A DNA stretch of 29,989 bases from Streptomyces sp. NRRL F-6131 (lineage in GTDB: Bacteria > Actinomycetota > Actinomycetes > Streptomycetales > Streptomycetaceae), in the NCBI GenBank assembly GCA_000719695.1, contig JOHN01000080.1:1-29989 (forward strand), in the 5' to 3' direction. Positions within the stretch are counted from its first letter, which is position 1. Each line of letters opens with the position of its first letter. Under the pieces are notes generated by a model. That model was not told the origin of the DNA and did not search any database. It worked only from the letters and a program-made list of their open reading frames with translations. The translations under genes and the position numbers were made by a program. Below are positions 1 through 7,879 of the stretch, piece after piece.

Positions 1-25
1 TGACGGGGGAGGTGGCGGCGGTCAT
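1..25 (-). CDS. 5' end of a leftward gene (partial, product unknown)
   Basis: An ATG on the minus strand at 25-23 opens a frame that runs off the left edge (first residues MTAATSPV). It is preceded by an AGGAG ribosome binding site at 37-33 with a 7-nt spacer. A MerR-type promoter and operator lies about 65-95 bp upstream on the same strand, at 89-120. Only eight codons are visible, so no product can be named. The call rests on the start, the ribosome binding site and the promoter geometry. Confidence 0.5.
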
Positions 26-88
26 GGCGGTGCTCCTGTGCCGGTCGTGCGGGCGGTGGGTCGTGGCCGGACGGCCGGACCGCTTCGC

Positions 89-120
89 ACGGTAGGAGTT
101 CACACCGGTGTGAAGGTCAA
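89..120 (-). promoter_or_regulatory. MerR-type promoter with perfect 16-bp palindromic operator
   Basis: Read on the minus strand, a -35 hexamer TTGACC (120-115) is followed by a 20-bp spacer and a -10 hexamer TACCGT (94-89). The spacer begins with the perfect palindrome TTCACACCGGTGTGAA (114-99). An over-long 19-20 bp spacer filled by a dyad is the hallmark of promoters activated by MerR-family regulators, which untwist the DNA. The predicted transcript starts near 82, leaving about 57 nt before the ATG at 25. The geometry is seen directly; the regulator family is inferred. Confidence 0.6.
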
Positions 121-269
121 GTCGTCCCCGCCGCCCACGGGCACGACCGGGCCGGCCCACCGTCCGCCCTGTCCGGCTCCCGCCCTGTCCGGCCCCCGTC
201 CTGCCCGGTCCCGCCCGGTCCCACCCCGTCCTGCCCCGTCCCGCACGCGGGCACGGCGAACCGCCGGGC

Positions 270-297
270 GGCGGGGGCCGGGCCTGGCGCCCCCGCC
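270..297 (-). terminator. Hairpin downstream of the TetR-family gene
   Basis: Arms 270-278 (GGCGGGGGC) and 289-297 (GCCCCCGCC) are perfectly complementary with a 10-nt loop. They lie just past the stop codon of the leftward regulator gene that ends at 314. There is no T-run, which is usual for actinobacterial terminators. The stretch between it and the operator (about 121-265) is low-complexity CCGTCC/CCGGTCC DNA in which no gene was seen. Confidence 0.5.
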
Positions 298-313
298 GGA
301 CCGCGCCGCGCCG

Positions 314-976
314 TCAGGCGGTGGACGGGACCTCGTACGGGGCCGGGTAGTCCGACTCGTACGGGGTCAGCACCAGCCGGACCACGTCCTCCAGCCGACG
401 GCGGGCGTCGCCGAGCGTGGTGCGGCCGGTCACCCAGGCGGTCAGCTCGCCCTGCCAGGCGTGGCCGACGATGTGCCGCACCAGGTCGCTCGCCGCGGCC
501 GGCACCTCGTCGGCCATCACCGCCCGGAGCGCCGTGCTGTCGGCCCGGGCCATCCCTTGCAGGGCCTCGCTGGCGAACGGGTCGGTGGAGGCGGCGACGG
601 CCACCCGGAGTCTGGCCAGCTCGGGCTGCCGCTGGTAGGCGCGCATGCCGCCGCGGACGAACCGCACCACCCGGTCGGTGGCGCCCAGGCCGGCGCGCGG
701 TCCGCGCAACTCCGCCACCAGGTCGGCCAGCAGCAGCCGGTGCCACTCGGCGATCGCCGCCGCCAGCAGGTGGTCCTTGGAGGAGAAGTAGCGGTACGCC
801 GTCCCCAGGGCGACTCCGGAGCGCTCGCAGACCTGCTTCATCTGCAGCCGCTCGACGCCGATCTCGTTCACCAGGGCGAGCGCGGCCGCGATCAGGCTTT
901 CGCGGCGTTCGAGCTGACGCGGAGACATCGCCTCCACCGGCCGTGGTGACAGGTCAACCTTGGTCACCCGCACCAT
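314..976 (-). CDS. TetR-family transcriptional regulator, KstR-like
   Basis: A 220-residue one-component repressor. The N-terminal TetR helix-turn-helix (about residues 22-70) has the core VALGTAYRYFSSKDHLL, and the segment ERRESLIAAAL..LQMKQVCERSGVALGT closely follows mycobacterial KstR as I recall it. The C-terminal segment with AWVTGRTT and a final amphipathic helix also matches that branch. KstR-type proteins repress sterol or fatty-acid catabolism genes and are released by CoA thioesters. The next gene on the same strand is an acyl-CoA thioesterase, and a KstR-type operator lies at 2110-2123, which fits. The start is uncertain: ATG at 976 has no clear ribosome binding site, whereas ATG at 928 (MSPRQLERR) follows a close GGAGG. 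No operator copy is seen at its own promoter. Confidence 0.88.
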   Translation of the reverse strand: MVRVTKVDLSPRPVEAMSPRQLERRESLIAAALALVNEIGVERLQMKQVCERSGVALGTAYRYFSSKDHLLAAAIAEWHRLLLADLVAELRGPRAGLGATDRVVRFVRGGMRAYQRQPELARLRVAVAASTDPFASEALQGMARADSTALRAVMADEVPAAASDLVRHIVGHAWQGELTAWVTGRTTLGDARRRLEDVVRLVLTPYESDYPAPYEVPSTA

Positions 977-1011
977 GATACGGGCCGGGGCCGCTCAGGA
1001 ATATGACGCCG

Positions 1012-1080
1012 ACCGGCCGCCCGCCGTTCGCCCGTCGGCCACCGGGGGGTGGGCGGGGCGGCGAACGGCGGGCGGCCGGT
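1012..1080 (-). terminator. Strong hairpin terminator after the tesB-type gene
   Basis: Left arm 1012-1032 and right arm 1060-1080 are perfect 21-bp inverted complements with a 27-nt loop. The hairpin lies 50 bp beyond the stop of the leftward thioesterase gene (1130) and before the leftward TetR gene, so it probably insulates the two. No T-tract follows. The rest of 977-1129 is GC-rich spacer. Confidence 0.6.
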
Positions 1081-1129
1081 GCGGCGCGGCGGGCGCGGTC
1101 GGTGCGGCGCGGCCGGGTGACCGGCGGGT

Positions 1130-2038
1130 TCAGCGCGGCGCGACCAGGCGTTCGCGGATCAGCGCCTCCTGGACGGCGGAGGCCACCAGCCGGCCGCCGC
1201 GGTCGTAGAACTCGCCCAGTGCCAGCCCGCGGCCGTCCGAGGAGGACGGGCTGCGCTGGGCGAAGAGCAGCCACTCGTCGGCCCGGAACGGCCGGTGGAA
1301 CCACATCGCGTGGTCCAGCGAGGCCATCAGCAGCCGGGGCGGCTCGGTGCGCTGGAAGAAGTTCGGCTGGACGTGCAGCCCGGCGGTGGAGGCGAGCGTG
1401 AGGTCCGAGAGGTAGGTGAGCGCGCAGACGTGCAGCAGCGGGTCGTCGGCGGGCAGCGGCGAGCCGGTGCGCAGCCAGACGAACTGCTGGGGCATGCCGG
1501 GCACGGTCGGGGGCACGCCGGGTGCGTCCGGCGGGACGAACCGCAGCTCCAGGGCGCCGAAGCCGCTGGCGGCCAGTGCGGCGCGGGCGGCGTCGTCCCA
1601 GTGCGCGAAGGCGTCCGGCAGCTCCTCGGGGCCGGGCAGCGGCGGGATCTCCCGGTGCCGGTCGGCGGCCGGCTCGGGGCGCTTGAAGGACGCCGAGAGG
1701 GTGAAGACGGCCTCGCCCCGCTGGACCGCCGTCACCCGCCGGGTGGCGTAGGAGGTGCCCTGGCGGACCCGGTCGACCCGGTACTCGATCGGGCGGGTCG
1801 GGTCACCGGGCGTCAGGAAGTAGCCGTGCAGCGAGTGCACGGAGCGGTCCGTCCCGATCGTCCGCCCGGCCGCCACCAGGGCCTGCGCGGCGACCTGGCC
1901 GCCGAACGCGCGCATCGGCGCCCCGGCGTGGCAGCGCCCGCGGAACGTGTTCTCGTCCAGCGGCTCGATCCGCAGCAGCTCGGCGAACGGTCCGACCGTG
2001 TCGGTGGCCCGTCTGTCCTGTTCGGTCAGCTCTGTCAC
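1130..2038 (-). CDS. tesB: Acyl-CoA thioesterase II (TesB family)
   Basis: A double-hotdog thioesterase of 302 residues, close to the usual length of about 290. It hydrolyses acyl-CoA to free fatty acid and CoA in the cytoplasm. Family motifs are clear: an N-terminal hotdog with FRGRCHAG..RAFGGQVAAQAL, a central SLHGYFLTPGDP, and a C-terminal SLDHAMWFHRPF, SSSDGRG and VASAVQEALIR. These correspond to the Asp, Ser/Thr and Gln catalytic network of E. coli TesB. The GTG at 2038 is chosen because homology begins with TELTEQ; the frame stays open upstream to 2266, but that extension is unlike the family. No ribosome binding site precedes it. CACTAT ends 6 nt upstream, so a leaderless transcript is possible. 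A KstR-like operator lies about 72 bp upstream. Confidence 0.92.
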   Translation of the reverse strand: MTELTEQDRRATDTVGPFAELLRIEPLDENTFRGRCHAGAPMRAFGGQVAAQALVAAGRTIGTDRSVHSLHGYFLTPGDPTRPIEYRVDRVRQGTSYATRRVTAVQRGEAVFTLSASFKRPEPAADRHREIPPLPGPEELPDAFAHWDDAARAALAASGFGALELRFVPPDAPGVPPTVPGMPQQFVWLRTGSPLPADDPLLHVCALTYLSDLTLASTAGLHVQPNFFQRTEPPRLLMASLDHAMWFHRPFRADEWLLFAQRSPSSSDGRGLALGEFYDRGGRLVASAVQEALIRERLVAPR

Positions 2039-2109
2039 GGGCCCATAGTGGCAGACGAGGGCGGCCGGTCGGTGTGACGTGGGTAACCCGTCCGGGCGAA
2101 CATGCTTGC

Positions 2110-2123
2110 TAGAACGTGTTCCA
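2110..2123. promoter_or_regulatory. KstR-type operator TAGAACGTGTTCCA
   Basis: The 14-mer fits the published mycobacterial KstR consensus TnnAACnnGTTnnA at every fixed position and contains the dyad GAACGTGTTC. It lies in the divergent intergenic region between the leftward tesB-type gene (start 2038) and the rightward SWIM gene (start 2265). A KstR-like regulator is encoded two genes away (314-976). The match is seen; binding is inferred. Confidence 0.55.
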
Positions 2124-2264
2124 TTACGACGGATCGGTCGAACCTCCGTCGAACCCCGGGCGAACGGCGGGCGGAGGGTGGCCGGGCGGTGCCGGGCCGG
2201 TGGCGGAGCGGCTCCGGGGGACGGGCGGGGCCGATTGTCGGTGCCGTGACCTAACGTGCTCGAC

Positions 2265-3644
2265 ATGTCGCAAGCCGCACACGCGTACGCCTACCTGCGC
2301 CCGTCCGCCGTCCTCGACGGCGCGGCCGGCCGGAGCCTCGCCCTGGAGACCTCCGGCGGCGTCACCCCGTTCGGGGCTGCCGCCCACCCGCGCTTCTTCG
2401 CGGGCTTCCTGGCCGAGCCGGCGCCGGCCGCCGCCGCGCTGCTCGCCGTCGCCGACGTCGCCGCCGCCCGCTACTACCAGCCGCAACTGCGGGGCACGCG
2501 CGATCCGGTGGTCACCGCCAACGGTGACCGGCTCCGGTTCGAGTCCTTCTCCGGCTGCTGCGGTGTCTACGCCCGCCTCGACGTGCTCGCCGCCGGCCTG
2601 GACGGCGACGAGATCGGCCACGGCACCACCAACGTCGACGTCAACAATCCGCTGCGCGAAGCACTCACCCGGATCGCTCCGGCCGAGCCGCTGCACCTCG
2701 CGGTCGGCCCGGACGCCCTGGAGGTCACCACCTTCGACGGACCGGTCGTCGAGAAGAAGGTCCCGCTGCCCGAGCGCTGGCTGCGCGGCTTCGCGGAGAC
2801 CCAGGTCACCGCCGCCGGCTTCGACCTGCGGGCCGAGCTGCCCGCCGCCGAGGCGGTCCGCTTCCTGCGCTCGCTGCCGCGCGGCACCGGTGGCGAGGGC
2901 CGGGGCGGGGCCCGGGCGGCGCAGTGGGTGGTGCCGGCCGGGCGGACGCTGCGGCCGACCACCCGGCCGGTGCCCGGCGCGGTCTGCCTGCCGGGCCCCG
3001 AGCGGCTGGCCGCCCTGCAACGGGTCCTGCGGCACGCGCGGGCGCTGCGGATCTACGGCCCGCCGGTCGTCGGTGACGGCCCGGCGGCCTCCGCCTGGGA
3101 GGTCGAGCTGCCGGGCATGCGGCTGACCCTCACCCTCTCGCCGAACGCCTCCCGGGGCTTCAGCGGTGAGGGCGGGGTGCTCGACGCGCTGGCCACCGGG
3201 ACGGCCGAGGCGGACGCCGACCTGGTCGCGGCGCTGCTCGCCTGGGAGCCCAGGATCGAGGTCGCCGAGCTCGCCGAGCAGGCCGGCCTCACCCCGGCCC
3301 GGGTGCGGGCCGCGCTCGTCCGGCTCGGCACCGCCGGGCAGATCGGCTACGACGTCGCCGAGGCCGCGTACTTCCACCGCCGGCTCCCGTACGACGCGGG
3401 GCGGGCGGAGGCGGCCAACCCCCGGCTGAAGGCCGCCCGCGCCCTGGTCGCCGCCGGGGCGGTCCGGCTGGAGGAGGGCGGAGCGACGGCCACCGTCACG
3501 GTGGACGAGCACATCCAGCGGGTGCGCACCGAAGCGGCGGGCGCGGTCGGCTGCACCTGCCTCTGGTGGGCGAAGTACCGGGGCGGGCGGGGGCCCTGCA
3601 AGCACGTACTGGCGGTCGGCATGGTCCGGGAGGGTGCACGGTGA
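2265..3644 (+). CDS. SWIM zinc-finger domain protein
   Basis: A protein of 459 residues. The C-terminus (about 426-450) carries a SWIM zinc finger, CxCLWW followed by a spacer and GPCKHVLAV, which gives the C-x-C-x(n)-C-x-H ligand set. SWIM fingers bind DNA or protein. The remainder is an uncharacterised Ala/Arg-rich region with no recognised enzymatic motif. ATG 2265 is preferred over GTG 2256. No ribosome binding site is visible, but TAACGT (a TAnnnT -10) ends 7 nt before the ATG, so translation may be leaderless. The stop overlaps the next start by 4 nt (GTGA), showing translational coupling to the DUF6493-like gene. Such SWIM/DUF6493 pairs recur in streptomycetes; their joint role is unknown to me. 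Confidence 0.85.
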   Translation: MSQAAHAYAYLRPSAVLDGAAGRSLALETSGGVTPFGAAAHPRFFAGFLAEPAPAAAALLAVADVAAARYYQPQLRGTRDPVVTANGDRLRFESFSGCCGVYARLDVLAAGLDGDEIGHGTTNVDVNNPLREALTRIAPAEPLHLAVGPDALEVTTFDGPVVEKKVPLPERWLRGFAETQVTAAGFDLRAELPAAEAVRFLRSLPRGTGGEGRGGARAAQWVVPAGRTLRPTTRPVPGAVCLPGPERLAALQRVLRHARALRIYGPPVVGDGPAASAWEVELPGMRLTLTLSPNASRGFSGEGGVLDALATGTAEADADLVAALLAWEPRIEVAELAEQAGLTPARVRAALVRLGTAGQIGYDVAEAAYFHRRLPYDAGRAEAANPRLKAARALVAAGAVRLEEGGATATVTVDEHIQRVRTEAAGAVGCTCLWWAKYRGGRGPCKHVLAVGMVREGAR

Positions 3645-6436
3645 GCACGGAGATCACGGAGGTTGGGGAGACCATGCGGACAGCGAAGAGCGGAGCGACC
3701 GGGGCGGACGCCCCGGTGGGCGCCCCGGGGACCGTCGAGGGCCCGGCCGACGCGGTCGAGGCCGTGCTGGCGGCGGTCCGGGAGGGGAAGGCGGGCCGGC
3801 TGCCGGGGCTGCTCGCGGCGCTCGGACCGGCCGAGCGGCGCGCCTGCGTCCCGACGCTCAAGGAGCTGCGAGGGGAGAACCGCACCACGTGGACGCAGGA
3901 GGCCCGCAATCGGATGGTGGCGCTGCTGGTCGCCGGTGCCGGCTGCCACACCGGCGCGGCCGGCGCGGCGTCCTGGATCGGTGCCCAGGACTTCATCGGC
4001 CACTCCTGGGCCCGCCACCCGGCGCTCGCCGATGTCGTCGAGGCCCAGCCGGTGGAGTGGCAGATCGAGGTGGTCGGCCGGCTCGCCGCCAAGCGCGGCC
4101 CGGTCTTCAACACGGACCTCCTCGCGCTGATCGCGCGGGTGGTGCGGCGCACCGGCTGCGCGGTGCCGGTCTCCGACACCTTCGCCGTCGAGTGGCTGCG
4201 CTCCGGCGCGGGGGCGGAGAACTGTCCCCGGGGTCCCGTCACCACCCTGCGGGAGCGGCTGCGGACGGACACCTTCACGAAGGCCCTGCTGCCGCGGGTG
4301 TTCGAGCTCGACGACGTCTCCTATCCGCTGGACCCGGGGTACGCCGCCCGGACCGGGGACACCTGGCCGGCGGCGATCGCCGGACTGCCCGAGGCGGGCG
4401 TGTTCGAGCGGGCCGAACTGATCGACCTCTGCCTGGGCCGGCTGGTGCGCGGCGGCCGGCTCGCCGACCAGCGGGCGTTCCTGGCCGTGCTGGAGGCGCT
4501 CGCGCCCACGGAGCAGGAGTACGCGGCCCGGGTCCGTGACCTGCTGGCGATGCTCGACGGGCTGTCGCCGGTGGCCGGGCACGCCCAGCAGGTGCTGACC
4601 GGACTGGACGAGGCCGGGCTGATCGAGCCCGAGGTGGTCGTCGAGGCCTCCGCGGTGGTGCTGTTCCGCGCCGAGAAGAAGCTGGTGCGCGCCCAGCTCG
4701 GCTGGCTGGAGCAGTCCGCGAAGCGCTCGCCCGAGCGCTCCGGCCCGGTCGCGCTGGCCGCCGCCGACGCCTTCGGCCACCCGGACAGCACCGTCCAGGA
4801 GCGGGCGCTCAACCTGGTCGCCCGTCGGCTGAAGACCGCCGGTGAGGCCGTCCTGCCGGAGCTGCGCGTCGCCGCCGAGGCGCTCAACCCCGTCCACCAC
4901 GCCCGGGCCGGCGAGCTGTTCGGCGTGACCGTGGGCGGCTCGGGGGAGGACGACACGGCCTGGGACGAGCTGCTGCCGCCGGTCCCCGAGCCCGTCCCGC
5001 TCGGCGAGCCGCTCGCCACCCCGGCGGAGGTCGCCGAGGAGCTGGCCGTGCTGCTGGCCGACGCCCGGCCCGGCGTCGCCGTGTTCGAACGGGTCCTGGA
5101 CGGCCTGGTCCGGCACGCCCACCGCGACCGGCCGGCGCTCGTCGCGGCGCTGGAGCCGGTGCTGCGGGCGAACCCGTGGCAGAACGGCGGCCGGTGGGAG
5201 GACTGCGGCCCGGCGGACGCGCTCTACCTCGCGGCGGTGGTGGCCGGTCAGGTCGACCCGCACCGGATCGGCCCCGTCTTCCGGATGAAGGGCCGGCACC
5301 CGCTGCGCAGCGAGCACAACACCGTCTGGGGCAACGTGCTGGCCGCCCGGATCGCCGAGGCGGCCGAGCGGGTCGGCACCGACCCCGTGCCGCTGCTGCT
5401 CGCCACGCCGACCGATGCCACCGGAGCGCTCGCCGCGGCCGCCCTGGTCGAGCGGCTCGCCGCCCACGAAGCCGGGGGTGTCACGGCCGGACCGGCCGAC
5501 CTGAACGCCGCCCTGCTGCGGGTCGCGCCGACGGCGGACCCGGCGGTCCTGGCGGCCGCCGACCGGCTGACCTCGCCCGCCGGACGGTGGGCGGCCGCGT
5601 GGCTGCGCGCCGGTGGCCCGTCGGCCCAGCCCTCGGAGCGGGTGCTCTTCGCACCCGAGCCGAAGTCCCCCGGGGTCCGGGCCTGGGACCGCTGGTGGGA
5701 GGGCGTGAAGCGGCTCGCGGTCAGCCAGGCCGGCAGCAGCGGCGGGCCGGCCGGACCGGCGGGCGAGCGGCTCGGGCCGGAGTTCCGGGCGCTGCTGGCG
5801 GCCACCGGGCCCAGCGTGGAGCGGGCGTGCGAGCAGAACGAGTGGTACGCGGGGCCCACCGTGCACTGGGCCGCGATGCTGCCGCACCACCGCGAGGAGC
5901 TGGCGGCCCGGTGGCTGGACCGCTTCGCCGACGCGGCCGACCAGGACCGGCGCGGCGGCTCCGCGATGTTGGTCGTCCTCGCCGAGGCCGGTGGCCCGGC
6001 CGGGCTCGCGCTGCACCTGGCGCTGGCCTACTGCCTCGGCGCACGGTTCCCCGAGGACCGCGTCGCGGCCGTGGACGCACTGCTGGTGCTGGCCGCCCGG
6101 GGCGACCTGGACGGCGCCCTGCTCGGCCGCGAACTGGGCGAGCTGGTGACGCTCGGGACGGTGAAGCCGAACCGGCTCGCGCACGCGCTGGCCACCGCCG
6201 CCGACACCGGGGCCTACGCCACCGTCTGGTCGGTGCTGGCCCCCGTGCTGCCCGCCCTGCTCGGCGGGGAGGCCCCGCGCGGCACCGCGGATCTCCTCGT
6301 GGTCGCGACCGACGCCGCCCGCCGCTCGGGCGCCCGCGGCCCGATACCGGAGGTGACCGCCACCGCGGCCCGCCCCGGCGCCGCCCGACTGCTGAAGGAG
6401 GCCCGCGCGCTGCGTGACGTCCTCGGCACCGCCTGA
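3641..6436 (+). CDS. DUF6493-like large helical protein
   Basis: A protein of 931 residues starting at the GTG (3641) that overlaps the SWIM gene stop. It has no signal peptide or membrane segment. It is rich in Leu, Ala and Arg with repeated amphipathic helices, such as the segments around ALGPAERRACVPTLKELRG and repeated VAEELAVLL or LAARWLDRF patterns. That suggests a HEAT/ARM-like alpha-solenoid scaffold. Length and partner match the DUF6493 family encoded after SWIM proteins in Streptomyces. No catalytic motif was recognised. The family name is from memory and not confirmed by search. Confidence 0.8.
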   Translation: MSTEITEVGETMRTAKSGATGADAPVGAPGTVEGPADAVEAVLAAVREGKAGRLPGLLAALGPAERRACVPTLKELRGENRTTWTQEARNRMVALLVAGAGCHTGAAGAASWIGAQDFIGHSWARHPALADVVEAQPVEWQIEVVGRLAAKRGPVFNTDLLALIARVVRRTGCAVPVSDTFAVEWLRSGAGAENCPRGPVTTLRERLRTDTFTKALLPRVFELDDVSYPLDPGYAARTGDTWPAAIAGLPEAGVFERAELIDLCLGRLVRGGRLADQRAFLAVLEALAPTEQEYAARVRDLLAMLDGLSPVAGHAQQVLTGLDEAGLIEPEVVVEASAVVLFRAEKKLVRAQLGWLEQSAKRSPERSGPVALAAADAFGHPDSTVQERALNLVARRLKTAGEAVLPELRVAAEALNPVHHARAGELFGVTVGGSGEDDTAWDELLPPVPEPVPLGEPLATPAEVAEELAVLLADARPGVAVFERVLDGLVRHAHRDRPALVAALEPVLRANPWQNGGRWEDCGPADALYLAAVVAGQVDPHRIGPVFRMKGRHPLRSEHNTVWGNVLAARIAEAAERVGTDPVPLLLATPTDATGALAAAALVERLAAHEAGGVTAGPADLNAALLRVAPTADPAVLAAADRLTSPAGRWAAAWLRAGGPSAQPSERVLFAPEPKSPGVRAWDRWWEGVKRLAVSQAGSSGGPAGPAGERLGPEFRALLAATGPSVERACEQNEWYAGPTVHWAAMLPHHREELAARWLDRFADAADQDRRGGSAMLVVLAEAGGPAGLALHLALAYCLGARFPEDRVAAVDALLVLAARGDLDGALLGRELGELVTLGTVKPNRLAHALATAADTGAYATVWSVLAPVLPALLGGEAPRGTADLLVVATDAARRSGARGPIPEVTATAARPGAARLLKEARALRDVLGTA

Positions 6437-6452
6437 GCCGGGCCGGCGGTGG

Positions 6453-6509
6453 CCGCACCGCCCGATCCGCCCGATCCGCCCGGGCGCGGGGGCGGCCCGG
6501 GCGGTGCGG
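6453..6509 (+). terminator. Hairpin after the DUF6493-like gene
   Basis: CCGCACCGCCCG (6453-6464) and CGGGCGGTGCGG (6498-6509) form a perfect 12-bp stem starting 16 nt after the stop codon at 6436. The loop is 33 nt and can fold internally. It probably ends the SWIM/DUF6493 transcript. Confidence 0.5.
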
Positions 6510-6550
6510 GCGGGGACGCCCTCGCCCCGGGCCGCGACCCGCCGATGCCG

Positions 6551-6598
6551 GTCCGTCGGCGGGTCCGTCGGCGGGTCGGTCGCCGGGTCGGTCGCCGG
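6551..6598. repeat. 12-bp tandem repeat, four copies in two variants
   Basis: Two copies of GTCCGTCGGCGG (6551-6574) are followed by two of GTCGGTCGCCGG (6575-6598). The two variants differ at two positions. The array is intergenic. Confidence 0.85.
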
Positions 6599-6841
6599 GG
6601 TGCGGTCGTCGCCCGCGCCGGCCGGGCCCGGCACGCGTGGCCGAGGAGGCCCAGGCCGCCCGGTACCGGCCGGGCGGTCCCGAACGCGCGGTGCCCCGGC
6701 CGGGTGACCTCCATGGGCCCCCGCCGACGGGCGGGCGCCGCGTGGCCCGGTCCGCCGCGGCGGTGCCGGACCGGGCACGGCACGCGCAGGGCGTCCGTCT
6801 AGGGTGAGCGGGACCCACCGCCGCGCCCGCCCGGAGTACCC

Positions 6842-7792
6842 GTGCTGCACCTGCGTCTGATCGTCCCCGCCGACCTGCGCGATCCCGTCCTGGCCTGCCT
6901 GGACGACTGCGTGGGGGTGACCCACGTGGTGCTGCTGCCCGACGCCGCGGTCCGGCCGTCCGGCGACGTGGTGCTGTGCGACGTCGCCAGGGAGTCGGCG
7001 GACGAGGTGCTGGCCGGACTGCGCGGGACCGGGCTGACCGAACGCGGCGCGATCGACGTCCAGGACATCGAGCTGACGCTCTCGGCCGCCGCCGACGAGG
7101 CCGAGCGTCTCGCGCCCGGCGAGGGCGCGGACGCGCTGGTGTGGGAGTCGGTCTCCGAGATCACCCACGAGGAGTCCACCCTCACCGGTGTCTACCTGGC
7201 CTTCCTCACCGTGGCGACGATGCTGGCTGCCAGCGGGGCGGTGCTGGACAGCGCGATCCTGGTGGTCGGCGCGATGGCGGTGGGTCCCGAGTTCGGGCCG
7301 CTCGCCGGTCTCTGCGTCGCGCTGGTGCAACGGCGCGCGCGGCCCGCGCTGCGCTCGCTGAACGCGCTGGTGGCGGGCTTCGCGTTGGCGATGGCCCTGA
7401 CCGTCGGGTTCTCGCTGCTGATGGACGGGCTGGGGCTGTTCAGCCGGAGGAGGTTCGACGCGGTACGGCCCAACACCGCGTTCATCTGGCAGCCCGACGC
7501 CACCTCCTTCGTGGTGGCGTTCCTGGCCGGAATCGCCGGTCTGCTCTCGCTGACCTCGTCCAAGGCCGGGATGCTGGTGGGCGTGGCGATCTCGGTGACG
7601 ACCGTGCCGGCCGCCGCCAACGCGGCGGTCGCGCTCGGGTACGGGGACGTCCGGCAGTTCTGGGGCTCCAGTGTCCAGCTGCTGCTGAACATGGCGGGGA
7701 TCGTGCTGGCCGGGGTGCTCACGTTGCTGGTTCAGCAGGCGGCCTGGCGGATGGTCCGCCGACGGAGAGGCGAGGTGCGGACACCCGCCTGA
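6842..7792 (+). CDS. DUF389 (TIGR00341-type) membrane protein
   Basis: A protein of 316 residues starting at GTG 6842 with GGAG about 8 nt upstream. The first ~115 residues are soluble and resemble the regulatory head of DUF389 proteins (MLHLRLIVPADLRDPV...). The rest has about five to six hydrophobic helices. The signature segment VVGAMAVGPEFGPLAGL near residue 145 corresponds to the family's AM(I/V)xSPxxGP motif. The biochemical function is unknown; the topology suggests an inner-membrane transporter or channel-like protein. It is monocistronic and converges on the metallo-hydrolase gene. Confidence 0.88.
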   Translation: MLHLRLIVPADLRDPVLACLDDCVGVTHVVLLPDAAVRPSGDVVLCDVARESADEVLAGLRGTGLTERGAIDVQDIELTLSAAADEAERLAPGEGADALVWESVSEITHEESTLTGVYLAFLTVATMLAASGAVLDSAILVVGAMAVGPEFGPLAGLCVALVQRRARPALRSLNALVAGFALAMALTVGFSLLMDGLGLFSRRRFDAVRPNTAFIWQPDATSFVVAFLAGIAGLLSLTSSKAGMLVGVAISVTTVPAAANAAVALGYGDVRQFWGSSVQLLLNMAGIVLAGVLTLLVQQAAWRMVRRRRGEVRTPA

Positions 7793-7820
7793 ACCGGACA
7801 CCCGGGTACGACGACTCGGG

Positions 7821-7847
7821 TCCGCCCGGTCCGCCCGGTCCGCCCGG
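7821..7847. repeat. 9-bp tandem repeat between convergent genes
   Basis: Three exact copies of TCCGCCCGG lie in the 87-bp gap between the DUF389 stop (7792) and the stop of the leftward hydrolase gene (7880). Short GGCC/GGCC hairpins occur next to it. It may act as a bidirectional terminator, but no long stem is evident. Confidence 0.6.
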
Positions 7848-7879
7848 CCCGTGAGGCCGGACCCGCCGCGGGGCGGTCC

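Larger units (their letters stand above)
6437..6841. other. 405-bp intergenic region with hairpin and tandem repeats
   Basis: It holds a terminator-like hairpin (6453-6509), a four-copy 12-bp tandem repeat (6551-6598) and a candidate -10 TAGGGT (6800-6805) about 36 nt before the DUF389 start. Several frames are open across it on both strands, but they consist of Arg/Pro/Gly-rich translations expected from GC-rich repeats. None has a convincing ribosome binding site or domain. Confidence 0.6.

Noticed and set aside
1943..1952. Second KstR-type operator inside tesB
   Set aside because: The flanking bases do not fit the full consensus (C instead of T and A at the ends) and the codons encode a family-typical NTFRG segment. 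It is kept only as a side note.
6449..6802. Small ORF in the gap before the DUF389 gene
   Set aside because: The translation is a repeat-derived Arg/Pro/Gly string without a ribosome binding site. The hairpin and 12-bp repeats explain the region better.
3347..7801. Long antisense open frame across the SWIM, DUF6493 and DUF389 genes
   Set aside because: It spans several well-supported plus-strand genes and their terminator, and has no motif or ribosome binding site.
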